A DNA stretch of 64,000 nt from Arthrobacter sp. OV608 (GTDB taxonomy: Bacteria; Actinomycetota; Actinomycetes; Actinomycetales; Micrococcaceae), in contig FOEZ01000001.1 of NCBI GenBank assembly GCA_900110595.1, forward strand, positions 248,001 to 312,000, written 5' to 3'. Within the stretch, counting starts at the first letter, position 1. Each line of letters starts with the position of its first letter. Under the pieces are notes generated by a model, which was not told the DNA's origin, made no database searches, and saw nothing but the letters and a program-made list of their open reading frames with translations. Below, piece by piece: positions 51,052 through 60,274 of this stretch. The position numbers were made by a program, and so were the translations under genes.

Positions 51052-52182
51052 ATGCGAGTTCTTGCAGCCATGAGCGGCGGCGTTGATTCCGCCGTTGCCG
51101 CCGCCCGCGCCGTCGAGGCGGGTCACGACGTCGTCGGCGTCCACCTGGCGCTGTCCCGCATGCCCGGCACCCTCCGCACCGGAAGCCGGGGCTGTTGCAC
51201 CATCGAGGACTCCCGCGATGCGTGGCGCGCCTGCGACGTCCTGGGCATTCCCTACTACGTGTGGGACTTCTCCGAGCGCTTCAAGGAAGACGTCGTCCAG
51301 GACTTCATCGACGAATATGCCGCCGGCCGGACACCCAACCCCTGTATGCGCTGCAATGAGCGGATCAAGTTTGCCGCACTGCTGGAAAAGGCCATTGCGC
51401 TGGGCTTCGACGCCGTCTGCACGGGGCACTATGCCAAGGTCATCGAGGACGCAGACGGCAACCGCGAACTCCACCGGGCCGCTGACTGGGCGAAGGACCA
51501 AAGCTACGTCCTGGGCGTCCTGACCCACGAGCAGCTCAAGCACTCCATGTTCCCGCTGGCTGACACGCCCTCCAAAGCCGAAGTGCGGGCAGAAGCTGAG
51601 CGGCGCGGCCTCTCCGTGGCCAACAAGCCGGACAGCCACGACATCTGCTTCATCCCCGACGGCGACACCGCCGGCTGGCTCGCCGAGAAAATTGATATGG
51701 CCACCGGCGACATCGTGGATGAGACCGGAGCGAAAGTGGGCGAGCATCCTGGCGCCAACGCCTTCACAGTGGGGCAGCGGCGCGGGCTGAAGCTCGGCAC
51801 GCCGGCCGCCGACGGTAAGCCGCGTTTCGTCCTGGAAATCCGGCCCAAGGAAAACAAAGTGGTGGTAGGGCCAGAAGCCCTGCTCGCGATTGATGAAATC
51901 CGCGGCATCAAGGTGTCCTGGGCGGGCCTGCCCATCGCCGAAGTGGATACCGGCGAGGAGTTCGATTGCTACGCGCAGGTCCGTGCACACGGCGACCCCG
52001 TTCCTGCCACTGCCCGGATGGAACGCGGCGAATCCGATGGCGCAGCCCAGCTGGTGGTCACCTTGACCAACCCGCTGCGCGGCGTTGCGCCCGGGCAGAC
52101 TGTTGTCCTCTACCAGGGCAGCAGAGTGCTGGGCCAGGCAACCATCGACGCCGCCCGTTCCCTGCAGCGCGCCGCGCTCTAA
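51052..52182 (+). CDS. mnmA: tRNA 2-thiouridine(34) synthase
   Basis: Thiolates U34 of tRNA-Lys, -Glu and -Gln. The 376-residue product (from ATG 51052) has the PP-loop [11 protein letters not shown]98 ([12 protein letters not shown]) and C199 ([11 protein letters not shown]) as the thiolation pair, and the QRRGLK segment. An in-frame ATG at 50986 with GGAGG before it would add 22 residues, but it lies in a hairpin and family members begin at [10 protein letters not shown]. It receives sulfur from the desulfurase upstream. Ends before the terminator at 52201-52229. Confidence 0.95.
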   Translation: MRVLAAMSGGVDSAVAAARAVEAGHDVVGVHLALSRMPGTLRTGSRGCCTIEDSRDAWRACDVLGIPYYVWDFSERFKEDVVQDFIDEYAAGRTPNPCMRCNERIKFAALLEKAIALGFDAVCTGHYAKVIEDADGNRELHRAADWAKDQSYVLGVLTHEQLKHSMFPLADTPSKAEVRAEAERRGLSVANKPDSHDICFIPDGDTAGWLAEKIDMATGDIVDETGAKVGEHPGANAFTVGQRRGLKLGTPAADGKPRFVLEIRPKENKVVVGPEALLAIDEIRGIKVSWAGLPIAEVDTGEEFDCYAQVRAHGDPVPATARMERGESDGAAQLVVTLTNPLRGVAPGQTVVLYQGSRVLGQATIDAARSLQRAAL

Positions 52183-52200
52183 TCTCCCGAATTTCCATCA

Positions 52201-52229
52201 CCGCCCCGGTCCTGCCGGGGCGGTTTTGT
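52201..52229 (+). terminator. Intrinsic terminator after mnmA
   Basis: CCGCCCCGG pairs with CCGGGGCGG around TCCTG, followed by TTTTGTTT, 19 bp after the mnmA stop. Confidence 0.92.
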
Positions 52230-52418
52230 TTGTGCTGCCGCCGGTGCGGGGGAGTCCCTCAGCGATCAGGTAAATTTTGTGTCTCAACTCACTAAATGGT
52301 CCGCCGTGAGGGTTCACTCTCTGATTGAATCTAGGCATCAGCACAGCGTGCTCCCGCCTGTCCACAGATATCCAGCAGCGGCCGGCGGGCACGTACTCAT
52401 CGAACAGAAAGTTCACAG

Positions 52419-54056
52419 ATGACCAAGAGCAACAAAGCACTGCACGGCGCTATCGCGCTGGCAGGCATATCCGCGCTCGCACTGACTGCCTGCACGGGCC
52501 CGTCGGGCGGTGGCGGAGGCAGCACGGCATCCGGGAATGCGGGAAGCACTATCGCGTACGGCACCACTGACAAGGTGACCGCTCTTGACCCCGCGGGCTC
52601 GTACGACAACGGCTCGTTTATGGTGATGAACCAGATCTACTCCTTCCTGATGAACTCCAAGCCCGGCGGGGCGGAACCCGCCCCGGACCTCGCTGAATCG
52701 GCATCGTTCACCAAACCCACCGAGTTCACGGTCAAGATGAAGAGCGATCTCAAATGGGCCAATGGGCACGTGCTGGACTCCAAGGACGTGAAGTTCTCGT
52801 TTGACCGTCAGACCAAGATTGCCGATCCCAACGGCCCTGCGTCGCTGCTGACCAACATCGAGTCCATTGCCACGCCGGATGCCACTACAGTGGTCTTCAC
52901 GCTGAAGCAGGCCAACGACCAAACCTTCGCGCAGATCCTCCAAAGCCCGGCGGCCCCCATCGTCGACGATGAGGTTTTCCCGGCGGACAAACTCCTCAGC
53001 GACGAGGAAATCGTCAAGGCCAAGCCGTTCTACGGCCAGTACGTTATCGATTCCTATAACAAGAACACGCTCATCAGCCTGACGGCCTGGCCGGACTACA
53101 AAGGTGTCCTGGGCAAGCCGGCAAACGGCGGGGCCACCATCAAGTACTACACCGACCAGACCAACATGAAGCTGGAAGTCAAGGGCGGGCAGATTGACGT
53201 GGCCAACCGCAGCCTGAGCGCCACGGACATCGACGACCTCAAGAAGGACTCCAACGTCACGGTCAATGTTGGACCCGGCGGCGAGATGCGGTACATCGTT
53301 TTCAACTTCGACACCATGCCGTTTGGCGCGAAGACTCCGGAAGCAGATCCGAAGAAGGCGCTGGCGGTCCGCCAGGCCGCTGCCAACCTGATTGACCGCC
53401 AGGCCATTTCTGACCAGGTCTACAAGGGCACCTACCTGCCCATGTGGTCCAACGTTCCGTCCGGCTTCCTCGGCGCCAACGAATCCTTCAAGGAGGCCTA
53501 CGGCGATGGCTCGGGCAAGCCCAGCCTGGATAAGGCCAAGAAGGCTCTGTCCGACGCCGGCATCAGCGGCCCCGTGAACATCAAGCTGCAGTACAACCCG
53601 GACCACTACGGCAAGTCCTCCGGGGACGAGTACGCCATGGTCAAGGACCAGCTGGAAAAGAGCGGCCTGTTCACGGTGGACCTGCAGTCCACCGAGTGGG
53701 TCACGTACAACGCGGCGTCGAAGAAGGACAGCTACCCGGTCTTCCAGCTCGGCTGGTTCCCGGACTTCAGTGACGCGGACAACTACCTGACGCCGATGTT
53801 CCCGAAGGGCGGTTTCTTCAAGAACCACTACTCCAACCCTGACGTCGAAGCGCTGATCGCAAAGCAGCTTGTCACCCCGGACAAAGCCGAGCGTGAGAAG
53901 ACCATCAAGGACATCCAGAACCAGCTGGCCAAGGACATCTCCACCCTGCCGTTGCTCCAAGGAGCGCAGGTTGCTGTTTCCGGGAAGAGTGTCAAGGGCG
54001 TGGATTCCACCCTGGATGCATCGTTCAAGTTCCGGCTGGGACAAGTTTCCAAGTAA
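52419..54056 (+). CDS. Peptide ABC transporter substrate-binding lipoprotein
   Basis: SBP_bac_5 family receptor for oligopeptides or dipeptides (or nickel/opine-type ligands). The 545-residue product has a lipoprotein signal (LTAC at about residue 25), a Gly/Ser linker, and the segments DPAGSYDNGSFMVMNQIYSFL, KWANGHVLDSKDVKFSFDR, AVRQAAANLIDRQAISDQVYKG and the C-terminal FPDFSDADNYLTPMF, all typical. It is the first gene of a four-gene importer. The gap to the permease gene carries a stable hairpin. Ligand unknown. Confidence 0.94.
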   Translation: MTKSNKALHGAIALAGISALALTACTGPSGGGGGSTASGNAGSTIAYGTTDKVTALDPAGSYDNGSFMVMNQIYSFLMNSKPGGAEPAPDLAESASFTKPTEFTVKMKSDLKWANGHVLDSKDVKFSFDRQTKIADPNGPASLLTNIESIATPDATTVVFTLKQANDQTFAQILQSPAAPIVDDEVFPADKLLSDEEIVKAKPFYGQYVIDSYNKNTLISLTAWPDYKGVLGKPANGGATIKYYTDQTNMKLEVKGGQIDVANRSLSATDIDDLKKDSNVTVNVGPGGEMRYIVFNFDTMPFGAKTPEADPKKALAVRQAAANLIDRQAISDQVYKGTYLPMWSNVPSGFLGANESFKEAYGDGSGKPSLDKAKKALSDAGISGPVNIKLQYNPDHYGKSSGDEYAMVKDQLEKSGLFTVDLQSTEWVTYNAASKKDSYPVFQLGWFPDFSDADNYLTPMFPKGGFFKNHYSNPDVEALIAKQLVTPDKAEREKTIKDIQNQLAKDISTLPLLQGAQVAVSGKSVKGVDSTLDASFKFRLGQVSK

Positions 54057-54072
54057 TTCCCGGTATGCCAGC

Positions 54073-54107
54073 TTAGGAGGCGGGGCCCTGGCGGTCCTGC
54101 CTCCTAA
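54073..54107 (+). terminator. Hairpin between binding-protein and permease genes
   Basis: TTAGGAGGCGGGGCC (54073-54087) pairs with GGTCCTGCCTCCTAA (54093-54107), two G-U pairs, loop CTGGC. Without a T-tract directly after, it fits an mRNA-stabilising or attenuating hairpin that raises binding protein over membrane subunits. Confidence 0.6.
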
Positions 54108-54153
54108 CTGTTGGCCCACCCACCCGTCGTTTTTTATACCAAGCAGGGACAGC

Positions 54154-55236
54154 ATGGCCACAATGATCGATGCGCCGCCGCCAACGGTTGCGCCGCCCAA
54201 ATCCAAATCCGCGGGAGGTGGCCTCGGGAGATACATCCTGATCCGCTTCCTGCTCATCTTCCCGACGATCTTCATCCTCGTCACCCTGGTCTTCTTCTTG
54301 ATGCGGATCACCGGCGATCCCATCACCGCAGCCCAGGGCGGACGCCTGCCCCAGGAGCAGATTGACGCGCTGATTCACCAGGCCGGTTACGACCGGAACC
54401 TTTTCATCCAGTACATCGAGTACCTCGGCAACATCGCCACAGGCAACTTCGGCCGGACCATTTCAGATGGACGGCCAGTCATTGAGATGCTCACCACCTT
54501 CGGCGCCGCCACGCTGGAACTGAGCATCAACGCCCTGCTGGTGGCTTTGCTCGTGGGGATTCCCCTTGGAATGTTCGCCGCCCACAAACGCGACAAGGTC
54601 CCGGACGCTTTCCTGCGCTTGTTCGCCATCCTTTGTTATGCCACCCCGGTCTTCTTTGCAGGCCTCCTGCTGAAGCTGGTTTTTTCGGTCGGCCTGGGCT
54701 GGTTTCCGGTCGCCGGCCGTGCCTCCACCACAACGGAGCTGGCGATGGGAAGGCTCGGAGCACCCACCGGTATCTACTGGCTGGACGCCCTGCGCAGCAG
54801 CGATCTGGCAGCTTTTGGCGACATCGTCCATCACGCCGTCCTGCCCGCCGTCGCCCTGGGCCTGCTGACAGCCGGCGTCTTCCTCCGCCTGGTCCGCACT
54901 AACGTGATCGGCACCCTCGGCAAGGATTATGTTGAGGCCGGCCGTTCCCGCGGGGTCAGCGAATACCGGCTGGTGACGAAGCACGCCTACAAGCCGGCCC
55001 TGATCCCCATCATCACGGTCATGGGTCTGCAGATCGCCCTGATGCTCGGCGGCGCAGTGCTGACGGAGACAACTTTTGAGTGGAAGGGCCTCGGATACCA
55101 GCTGGCGCAGTACCTTACGGCGCGTGATTTCGTCGCCGTCCAGGGCATCGTTATGCTCCTGGCTGTCATTGTGGCGGTCACCAACTTTGTGGTGGACATT
55201 GCCGCCGCCCTGATCGATCCGCGGGTGAGGTACTGA
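54154..55236 (+). CDS. Peptide ABC transporter permease (DppB-like)
   Basis: First membrane subunit. The start is ATG 54154 with AGGGA upstream; the frame is open from inside the preceding gene, but that part is out of frame with the binding protein and has no homology. The 360-residue product has six transmembrane helices (for example LLIFPTIFILVTLVFFLMR) and the EAA loop KDYVEAGRSRGVSEYRLVTKH. DppB/OppB have this length, with the long extracellular QGGRLPQEQIDALIHQAGYDRN segment. The TGATG overlap links it to the second permease. Confidence 0.94.
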   Translation: MATMIDAPPPTVAPPKSKSAGGGLGRYILIRFLLIFPTIFILVTLVFFLMRITGDPITAAQGGRLPQEQIDALIHQAGYDRNLFIQYIEYLGNIATGNFGRTISDGRPVIEMLTTFGAATLELSINALLVALLVGIPLGMFAAHKRDKVPDAFLRLFAILCYATPVFFAGLLLKLVFSVGLGWFPVAGRASTTTELAMGRLGAPTGIYWLDALRSSDLAAFGDIVHHAVLPAVALGLLTAGVFLRLVRTNVIGTLGKDYVEAGRSRGVSEYRLVTKHAYKPALIPIITVMGLQIALMLGGAVLTETTFEWKGLGYQLAQYLTARDFVAVQGIVMLLAVIVAVTNFVVDIAAALIDPRVRY

Positions 55237-56237
55237 TGAGCATCGACGGCTTGCCCCATCCCAAGAAACCGATACTTGACCGCATTCCCGTCGCATCCCA
55301 CATCCGCCAAAGCGTTGGCCTGCAGCGCACGATGCTGCTCATCGGCGTTGTGCTTTGTGCCGCTTTTGTGCTGACGGCCGTTTTTGCGCCGCTGCTGGCG
55401 CCCTTCGGATTTTCGCAGATTTCCGATGATGCCGGCTCTTTCCCGGCCCAGGCCGCACCCGGCGGCAAGCATCTCCTGGGAACAACAGTGGGCGGCTACG
55501 ACGTCCTGTCCCGCGTTATCTGGGGATCGCAGACAGCAGCAGCAGTACTTGTCGCTGCCGTGTTGATGTCCATCTTCCTGGGAGTGTTTCTTGGACTCGT
55601 CAGCGGCTACGTCGGCGGCTGGCTGGACCGTGTCCTGGTGGTCATCGCCGACGCCATCTACGCTTTCCCCACCCTCCTTGTGGCGATCGTTATGTCCATT
55701 GCGATCAACAAGGGGCAGTCCGGATTCTGGGGCGGAATCCTCGCCTGCGGGTTAGCGATCACGGCAGTGTTCGTCCCGCAGTATTTCCGGGTGATCCGTG
55801 CCGAAACCATCCGGCTCAAGGCTGAACCGTTCGTTGAATCGGCCCAGGTGGTGGGTGCATCCAGTGCAAGGATCATCGGCCGGCACATTTTGGCCAATGC
55901 CACCAGGACCCTGCCCCTGATCTTCACCCTCAACGCCTCCGAGGCTATCCTCACCCTGGCCGGCCTGGGCTTCCTGGGCTTCGGCATCGAGCCGAGCTCC
56001 GCTGCCGAATGGGGATTCGACCTCAACAAGGCACTTGCTGATGCATCTTCAGGTATCTGGTGGACGGGCGTATTCCCCGGCCTGGCCATCGTGCTGACAG
56101 TGGTGGGACTGACCTTGGTGGGTGAGAGCATCAACGACCTGAACGATCCGCGGCTCCGGGGCCGTAAACGCGCCAGCGGCACCTCCTCGGTGACCGGAGC
56201 GAATGCCGCCCTCGCGGCAGAAGTGAGGAGCTCATGA
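55236..56237 (+). CDS. Peptide ABC transporter permease (DppC-like)
   Basis: Second membrane subunit. The 333-residue product has six helices and an EAA loop (EPFVESAQVVGASSARIIGRHI), preceded by GSQTAAAVLVAAVLMSIFLGVFLGLVSGY and the N-terminal HLLGTTVGGYDVLSRVIWGS typical of DppC/OppC. ATG 55236 shares a base with the DppB-like stop; its own stop overlaps the ATPase start by 4 bp. The four genes form one coupled operon. Confidence 0.94.
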   Translation: MSIDGLPHPKKPILDRIPVASHIRQSVGLQRTMLLIGVVLCAAFVLTAVFAPLLAPFGFSQISDDAGSFPAQAAPGGKHLLGTTVGGYDVLSRVIWGSQTAAAVLVAAVLMSIFLGVFLGLVSGYVGGWLDRVLVVIADAIYAFPTLLVAIVMSIAINKGQSGFWGGILACGLAITAVFVPQYFRVIRAETIRLKAEPFVESAQVVGASSARIIGRHILANATRTLPLIFTLNASEAILTLAGLGFLGFGIEPSSAAEWGFDLNKALADASSGIWWTGVFPGLAIVLTVVGLTLVGESINDLNDPRLRGRKRASGTSSVTGANAALAAEVRSS

Positions 56238-57949
56238 CCATCAACATCGATCCGTCCCCGGGCCATCAGGCCGGCGCCGGCCATCCCGTTCTCGACATCG
56301 ACCACCTTAAAGTCACCTTCGCCACCGATGCCGGCGATGTCCAGGCAGTCAAGGACGTCAGCCTCGAAGTCAGGAAGGGCGAAGTGCTGGCGATTGTGGG
56401 GGAGTCGGGCTCCGGCAAAACGGTCACCGCTAAAACCATCCTGGGCCTGCTCCCCGAGACCGCCATCAGCTCCGGCACGGTGCTCATCAACGGGGCCAAC
56501 GTGATCAGCGTCAGCGCGGCGCGCCTGCGCCAGATCCGCGGCCGCGACGTTGCCATGGTGTTCCAGGAGCCGTCCACCGCACTGAATCCGGTGTTCACGG
56601 TGGGCTGGCAGATCGCCGAAGGCATCAGGGCCCATGCGGGCAGCGGCGGCGGAAAGCGGGTTTCGGCCAAGGACGCGAAGGCCCGCGCCATCGACGCCCT
56701 GCGCAAGGTGGGTATCCCGGATCCCGAGCACCGGGTGAACTACTACCCCCACCAGTTCTCCGGTGGGCAGAAGCAGCGGGTGGTCATCGCGGCGGCACTG
56801 GCATTGAACCCTGGCCTGATCGTGGCTGATGAACCCACCACTGCCCTGGATGTCACGGTCCAGGCCGAGATCCTGGAGCTCCTGCGGGACCTGCGCGACA
56901 AGTACGGTACATCCATCGTGCTGATCACGCACAACATGGGAGTGGTGGCGGACCTGGCCGACCGTGTGGTGGTCATGTACCAGGGTGACGTGGTTGAGGA
57001 AGCTCCGGCCCGCACCCTGTTTGCCAAACCCCGGGAGGATTACACGCGGAAGCTCCTGGCGGCGGTGCCGCACCTGGGGCACAATTCGGCGTCGGAGGGA
57101 CTGTCCACCCGGGCCCACCAGGATGAGGAAATCCTCGTGGAAGCCACCGACCTGACCATCGAGTATCCGGGCCGGTTGGGAACACCGGCATTCAAGGCCG
57201 TGGATGGTGTCAGCTTCACCCTGTCCCGGGGCGAGGTTTTCGGGCTGGTGGGGGAATCCGGCTCCGGAAAAACCACCATCGGCCGGGCCATTGCCGGGCT
57301 GAACCGGACCACGGGCGGCAGCCTGAAAGTTCTCGGATACGAAATGCTCAACCTCCGGGAGCGGACCTTTAAACCGCTCCGCAAGGACATCGGCTTCGTG
57401 TTCCAGGACCCCGCCGCATCGTTCAACCCGCAACTGACTATCGGCGAATGCATCGCAGAACCAATGGTCATCCACACCAGGCCAAGCCCGGCGCAGGCGC
57501 GCAAACGCGTTGGCGAGCTGCTGGAATCAGTCCAGTTGCCGGCGTCGTACGCGGGACGGTATCCGCACGAACTCTCGGGCGGCCAACGCCAGCGGGCATC
57601 ACTGGCGCGGGCGCTGAGCCTCAACCCGCGGCTGCTCATCGCTGATGAGCCGACGTCGGCCCTGGACGTTTCGGTGCAGGCGAAGGTTCTGGAGCTGTTC
57701 CGGGACATCCAGCAGGAGTTCGGCTTTGCCTGCCTGTTCATCAGCCACGACCTGGCGGTAGTGGACATCCTGTCCCAGTGGGTGGGCGTGCTGTATAAGG
57801 GCAGGCTGGTGGAACAGGGCATCGGCAGCCAGGTGATGGGGAACCCGCAGCACGACTACACGCGGCGGCTCATCGCATCCCTGCCGGTTCCCGACCCCCA
57901 GGAACAGGCGAAGCGGCGCGAAGAAAACAGGGCGCTGCTCGGCATCTGA
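56234..57949 (+). CDS. Fused dipeptide ABC transporter ATPase (DppD-DppF)
   Basis: A single 571-residue protein with two ABC ATPase domains. Domain 1: Walker A GESGSGKTVTAK (about residues 56-67), signature FSGGQKQRVVIA, Walker B LIVADEPTTALD. Domain 2: Walker A GESGSGKTTIGR, signature LSGGQRQRASLARAL, Walker B LLIADEPTSALD. Most peptide importers use two separate ATPases; fusions occur in actinobacteria and are not new. It overlaps the DppC-like stop by 4 bp. After it a 12-bp GC hairpin (57969-57997) is found. Confidence 0.95.
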   Translation: MTINIDPSPGHQAGAGHPVLDIDHLKVTFATDAGDVQAVKDVSLEVRKGEVLAIVGESGSGKTVTAKTILGLLPETAISSGTVLINGANVISVSAARLRQIRGRDVAMVFQEPSTALNPVFTVGWQIAEGIRAHAGSGGGKRVSAKDAKARAIDALRKVGIPDPEHRVNYYPHQFSGGQKQRVVIAAALALNPGLIVADEPTTALDVTVQAEILELLRDLRDKYGTSIVLITHNMGVVADLADRVVVMYQGDVVEEAPARTLFAKPREDYTRKLLAAVPHLGHNSASEGLSTRAHQDEEILVEATDLTIEYPGRLGTPAFKAVDGVSFTLSRGEVFGLVGESGSGKTTIGRAIAGLNRTTGGSLKVLGYEMLNLRERTFKPLRKDIGFVFQDPAASFNPQLTIGECIAEPMVIHTRPSPAQARKRVGELLESVQLPASYAGRYPHELSGGQRQRASLARALSLNPRLLIADEPTSALDVSVQAKVLELFRDIQQEFGFACLFISHDLAVVDILSQWVGVLYKGRLVEQGIGSQVMGNPQHDYTRRLIASLPVPDPQEQAKRREENRALLGI

Positions 57950-57968
57950 GACCTCATCAGCTGAAAGT

Positions 57969-57997
57969 GCCGGTGCCGGCGCAATGCCGGCACCGGC
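57969..57997 (+). terminator. Perfect 12-bp GC hairpin after the peptide importer
   Basis: GCCGGTGCCGGC at 57969-57980 and GCCGGCACCGGC at 57986-57997, loop of 5, 20 bp after the ATPase stop. No T-tract; probable weak terminator or 3'-end protector. Confidence 0.5.
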
Positions 57998-58038
57998 GCC
58001 ACCCGGTTGATTGCTTCGGCTGCCCATAGACTTGAACC

Positions 58039-58446
58039 ATGACGCAGCACAACCCTCACGCTCCTGACTCCGACGACTACGATCCCTCAGCCAGCTCATT
58101 GGCCGGCCAGGTGGACAAGTCGGTGATGGCTGAACTGCTGTCCATCCGTTCCAGCATCGACAATATCGACGCCACGCTGGTCTACCTGCTGGCCGAGCGC
58201 TTTAAGGCAACCCAGAAGGTGGGTTTCCTGAAGGCTGCCCACCGGCTCCCCGCCGGTGATCCCGGCCGCGAGGCGGCGCAGATCGCCAGGCTGCGCCGGC
58301 TGGCCGAAGACGCGCACCTGGACCCCGCGTTTGCGGAAAAGTTCCTGAACTTCATCATCGGTGAGGTCATCCGGCATCACGAGGCGATCGCCGAAGACCA
58401 CGAGGCCGCCTCCGGACAGCACCCGCAGGCATCAGCGCTCGCGTGA
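58039..58446 (+). CDS. Chorismate mutase (AroQ-type)
   Basis: Converts chorismate to prephenate on the way to Phe and Tyr. The 135-residue product is all-helical: ELLSIRSSIDNIDATLVYLLAERFKATQKVGFLKAAH, where the Arg and Lys positions R..D..L..R..KVG..K fit the active site, then a long third helix. Its N-terminus is extended by about 30 disordered residues and the C-terminus by 20. ATG 58039 has a poor ribosome-binding site. The stop overlaps the next start by 4 bp (GTGA). Confidence 0.92.
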   Translation: MTQHNPHAPDSDDYDPSASSLAGQVDKSVMAELLSIRSSIDNIDATLVYLLAERFKATQKVGFLKAAHRLPAGDPGREAAQIARLRRLAEDAHLDPAFAEKFLNFIIGEVIRHHEAIAEDHEAASGQHPQASALA

Positions 58447-59510
58447 CCGGGCAACGGCACGAATCCGGCACGTTGACCGGATCGGATGCGGCACCGCCGC
58501 GGGAGGTGACGGCCACCGGGCTGGGCCCCTGGCCGGGCGAGGACCCGGTGGAAGCAGCCAAGATCATCCGCGGTGAACTGGGCAGCCCGCACCTTCCCTT
58601 CCTCGCCGAACTCCCGGACCGGGGTGTCGGATCAGATGCCTTGGGACGGACGGCCACCCTGCTGGAAGAACTCGCTGTCGACGTCCAGCCGTACGGTTGG
58701 CGCCTCGTGGACCGGCCCGGCAAGGACTTCCGCCGCGCCGCCTCTGCCCTCGCCACCGATATCAACGTCCTCGCCGATGTGGCCGGTGCTGAGGACAAGG
58801 CGGCTGCCGAGATCAAAGTGCAGCTGGTAGGGCCGCTCAGCCTGGCGGCCGGACTTCACCTGCATAACGGCGAGCGCGCCCTTATCGACTATGGTGCCCG
58901 GCGTGATCTTGCCGCCTCACTTGCGGCCGGCGTTGGACAATACCTCTCCCGCGTGGCGGCGGCTGTTCCCGGTGCGCGGGTGGTGGTCCAGATCGATGAG
59001 CCGGATATCGCGGCGGTACTGGCCGGCACCATTCCCACCTCCAGCGGCTACCGCACATTGCGGGCGGTTCCGTCCTCCGAGGCCCGGGAATCCTGGCGGG
59101 TGGTGCTGGACGCGTTGCGGGATGCCGGCGCCGCGGAGGTGGTGATATCCGTGCCCGAGGTCGAGGCCCCGTTCGAACAGATCCTGGCCGCCGGAGCAGA
59201 CGGCATCGCCGTTCCGCTAAGGGCACTGACGTCGCGCCAGTGGGAGCAGCTTGCCGGAGCGGCAGAAGCAGGCAAGCGTTTGTGGATCGGGGCATTGGAC
59301 GTCTCCGGGAAGTCCCTGCCCCGGGTGGCTGACTGTGTTGATGCAGTGTGGCGCCCGTGGCGGCAGCTCGGTCTGTCCCCTGCGGGGATCAGCACCCTCC
59401 GCGTTACGCCCTCGTCGGGACTTGCCAGCCGGAGTCCGGCCGACGCGACATCGGTGCTCGGCCGGCTGACCCAGGTGGCGGACGGGCTGAACCAGCTGGC
59501 GCAGGGCTAG
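58443..59510 (+). CDS. MetE C-terminal-like protein (B12-independent methionine synthase family)
   Basis: Related to the C-terminal (catalytic) barrel of MetE, like M. tuberculosis Rv3015c. The 355-residue product has ATGLGPWPGEDPVEAAKII near the N-terminus, VQLVGPLSLAAGLHLHNGERALIDYG, VVVQIDEPDIAAVLAG and the C-terminal LRVTPSSGLASRSPADATSVLGRLTQVAD. MetE needs His, Cys and Glu zinc ligands; I do not find the usual HxCxE pattern, so true methionine synthase activity is doubtful. Starts with GTG 58443, coupled to chorismate mutase. Confidence 0.85.
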   Translation: MTGQRHESGTLTGSDAAPPREVTATGLGPWPGEDPVEAAKIIRGELGSPHLPFLAELPDRGVGSDALGRTATLLEELAVDVQPYGWRLVDRPGKDFRRAASALATDINVLADVAGAEDKAAAEIKVQLVGPLSLAAGLHLHNGERALIDYGARRDLAASLAAGVGQYLSRVAAAVPGARVVVQIDEPDIAAVLAGTIPTSSGYRTLRAVPSSEARESWRVVLDALRDAGAAEVVISVPEVEAPFEQILAAGADGIAVPLRALTSRQWEQLAGAAEAGKRLWIGALDVSGKSLPRVADCVDAVWRPWRQLGLSPAGISTLRVTPSSGLASRSPADATSVLGRLTQVADGLNQLAQG

Positions 59511-59514
59511 GGCG

Positions 59515-60228
59515 TCAGACCCGGTTTTCCCACCGGTCCGGCTGTGCATAGCGCGGCAGAAAGCTTTGCGCGGAGCTTCCGCCCGTGTAGGGGCGAAGCC
59601 TGTAGTCGAAGCTGCCGGCGTAGACCAGGACCAGTCCGATCTGTGGCTGGATCACCTTGACCTGGATGCGGTGCTTGCCGCTGCTGCCTTCTGCCGGGTC
59701 CCACCACTGCTCCGCGTAGGCCTTGGCATCCAGTGCAGCGGGAAGGGGAATGCGCAGGGGGCCAAGAAACAGCCGCGAGGATTCCGACACACCCCGCAGC
59801 CGTCCCTCCGGCGTGACGCTCAGGTTCAGGTCGGTCACCAGGCGCCGGAGCCGGCCCACATAGTCAACCAGCTGGGGCGCGCCGGCCCGGCGGGTCACGC
59901 TGGTGGTGTCCTGGAAGATCCGCTTGCGCCCGGGAAACCGGATTTCCCGGCGGGCCGTCAGGCTGGAGCGGCCAAAGGGGTCCTGATGGGCGTGGTTTTC
60001 GATCCTGAAGGGGATGCCCTCTCCGTACTCCGGGAAGAATGCTTCCTCACTGCCGGTGAGCCGCAGCAGCGGGCGCAGCCAGTCCTGCCGGCAGCCCACC
60101 ACATCGAAAATCCCTTCGCCCACGCCGTACTGGCCGGAGCCCGGCGCGAGCGCAAAGTACTCCTGGAGTTCGGGCTGCAGCCGGCCGTAGTCCGCACCGA
60201 GGGCCTGCTGGTAAATGGGAACGCTCAT
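59515..60228 (-). CDS. DUF4166 domain protein
   Basis: Unknown function. The 237-residue product opens YQQALGADYGRLQPELQEYFALAPG and contains RREIRFPGRKRIFQDTTSV and the C-terminal IGLVLVYAGSFDYRLRPY, the general DUF4166 pattern. Predicted soluble. ATG 60228 is preceded by AGGAGG at 8 bp; the open frame continues upstream but overlaps DUF58. It is the last gene of the minus-strand cassette, 46 bp after the DUF58 stop. Fused to other domains in some bacilli (YndJ). Confidence 0.78.
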   Translation of the reverse strand: MSVPIYQQALGADYGRLQPELQEYFALAPGSGQYGVGEGIFDVVGCRQDWLRPLLRLTGSEEAFFPEYGEGIPFRIENHAHQDPFGRSSLTARREIRFPGRKRIFQDTTSVTRRAGAPQLVDYVGRLRRLVTDLNLSVTPEGRLRGVSESSRLFLGPLRIPLPAALDAKAYAEQWWDPAEGSSGKHRIQVKVIQPQIGLVLVYAGSFDYRLRPYTGGSSAQSFLPRYAQPDRWENRV

Positions 60229-60274
60229 AGAGGGACCTCCTCGTGACGGGGCCGGACAACGGCCTGCTGGATTT

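Noticed and set aside
53869..54153. Extension of the DppB-like permease into the preceding gene
   Set aside because: It overlaps the binding-protein gene in another frame and adds Arg/Ser-rich sequence before the first helix.
52413..54326. 637-codon open frame on the minus strand opposite the peptide-binding protein
   Set aside because: It mirrors a certain gene in GC-rich DNA, where antisense frames stay open by codon bias; the product has no recognisable motif and no ribosome-binding site.
55658..57475. 605-codon minus-strand frame opposite the peptide permease and ATPase
   Set aside because: Antisense shadow of two genes with clear ABC motifs; the product is not protein-like.
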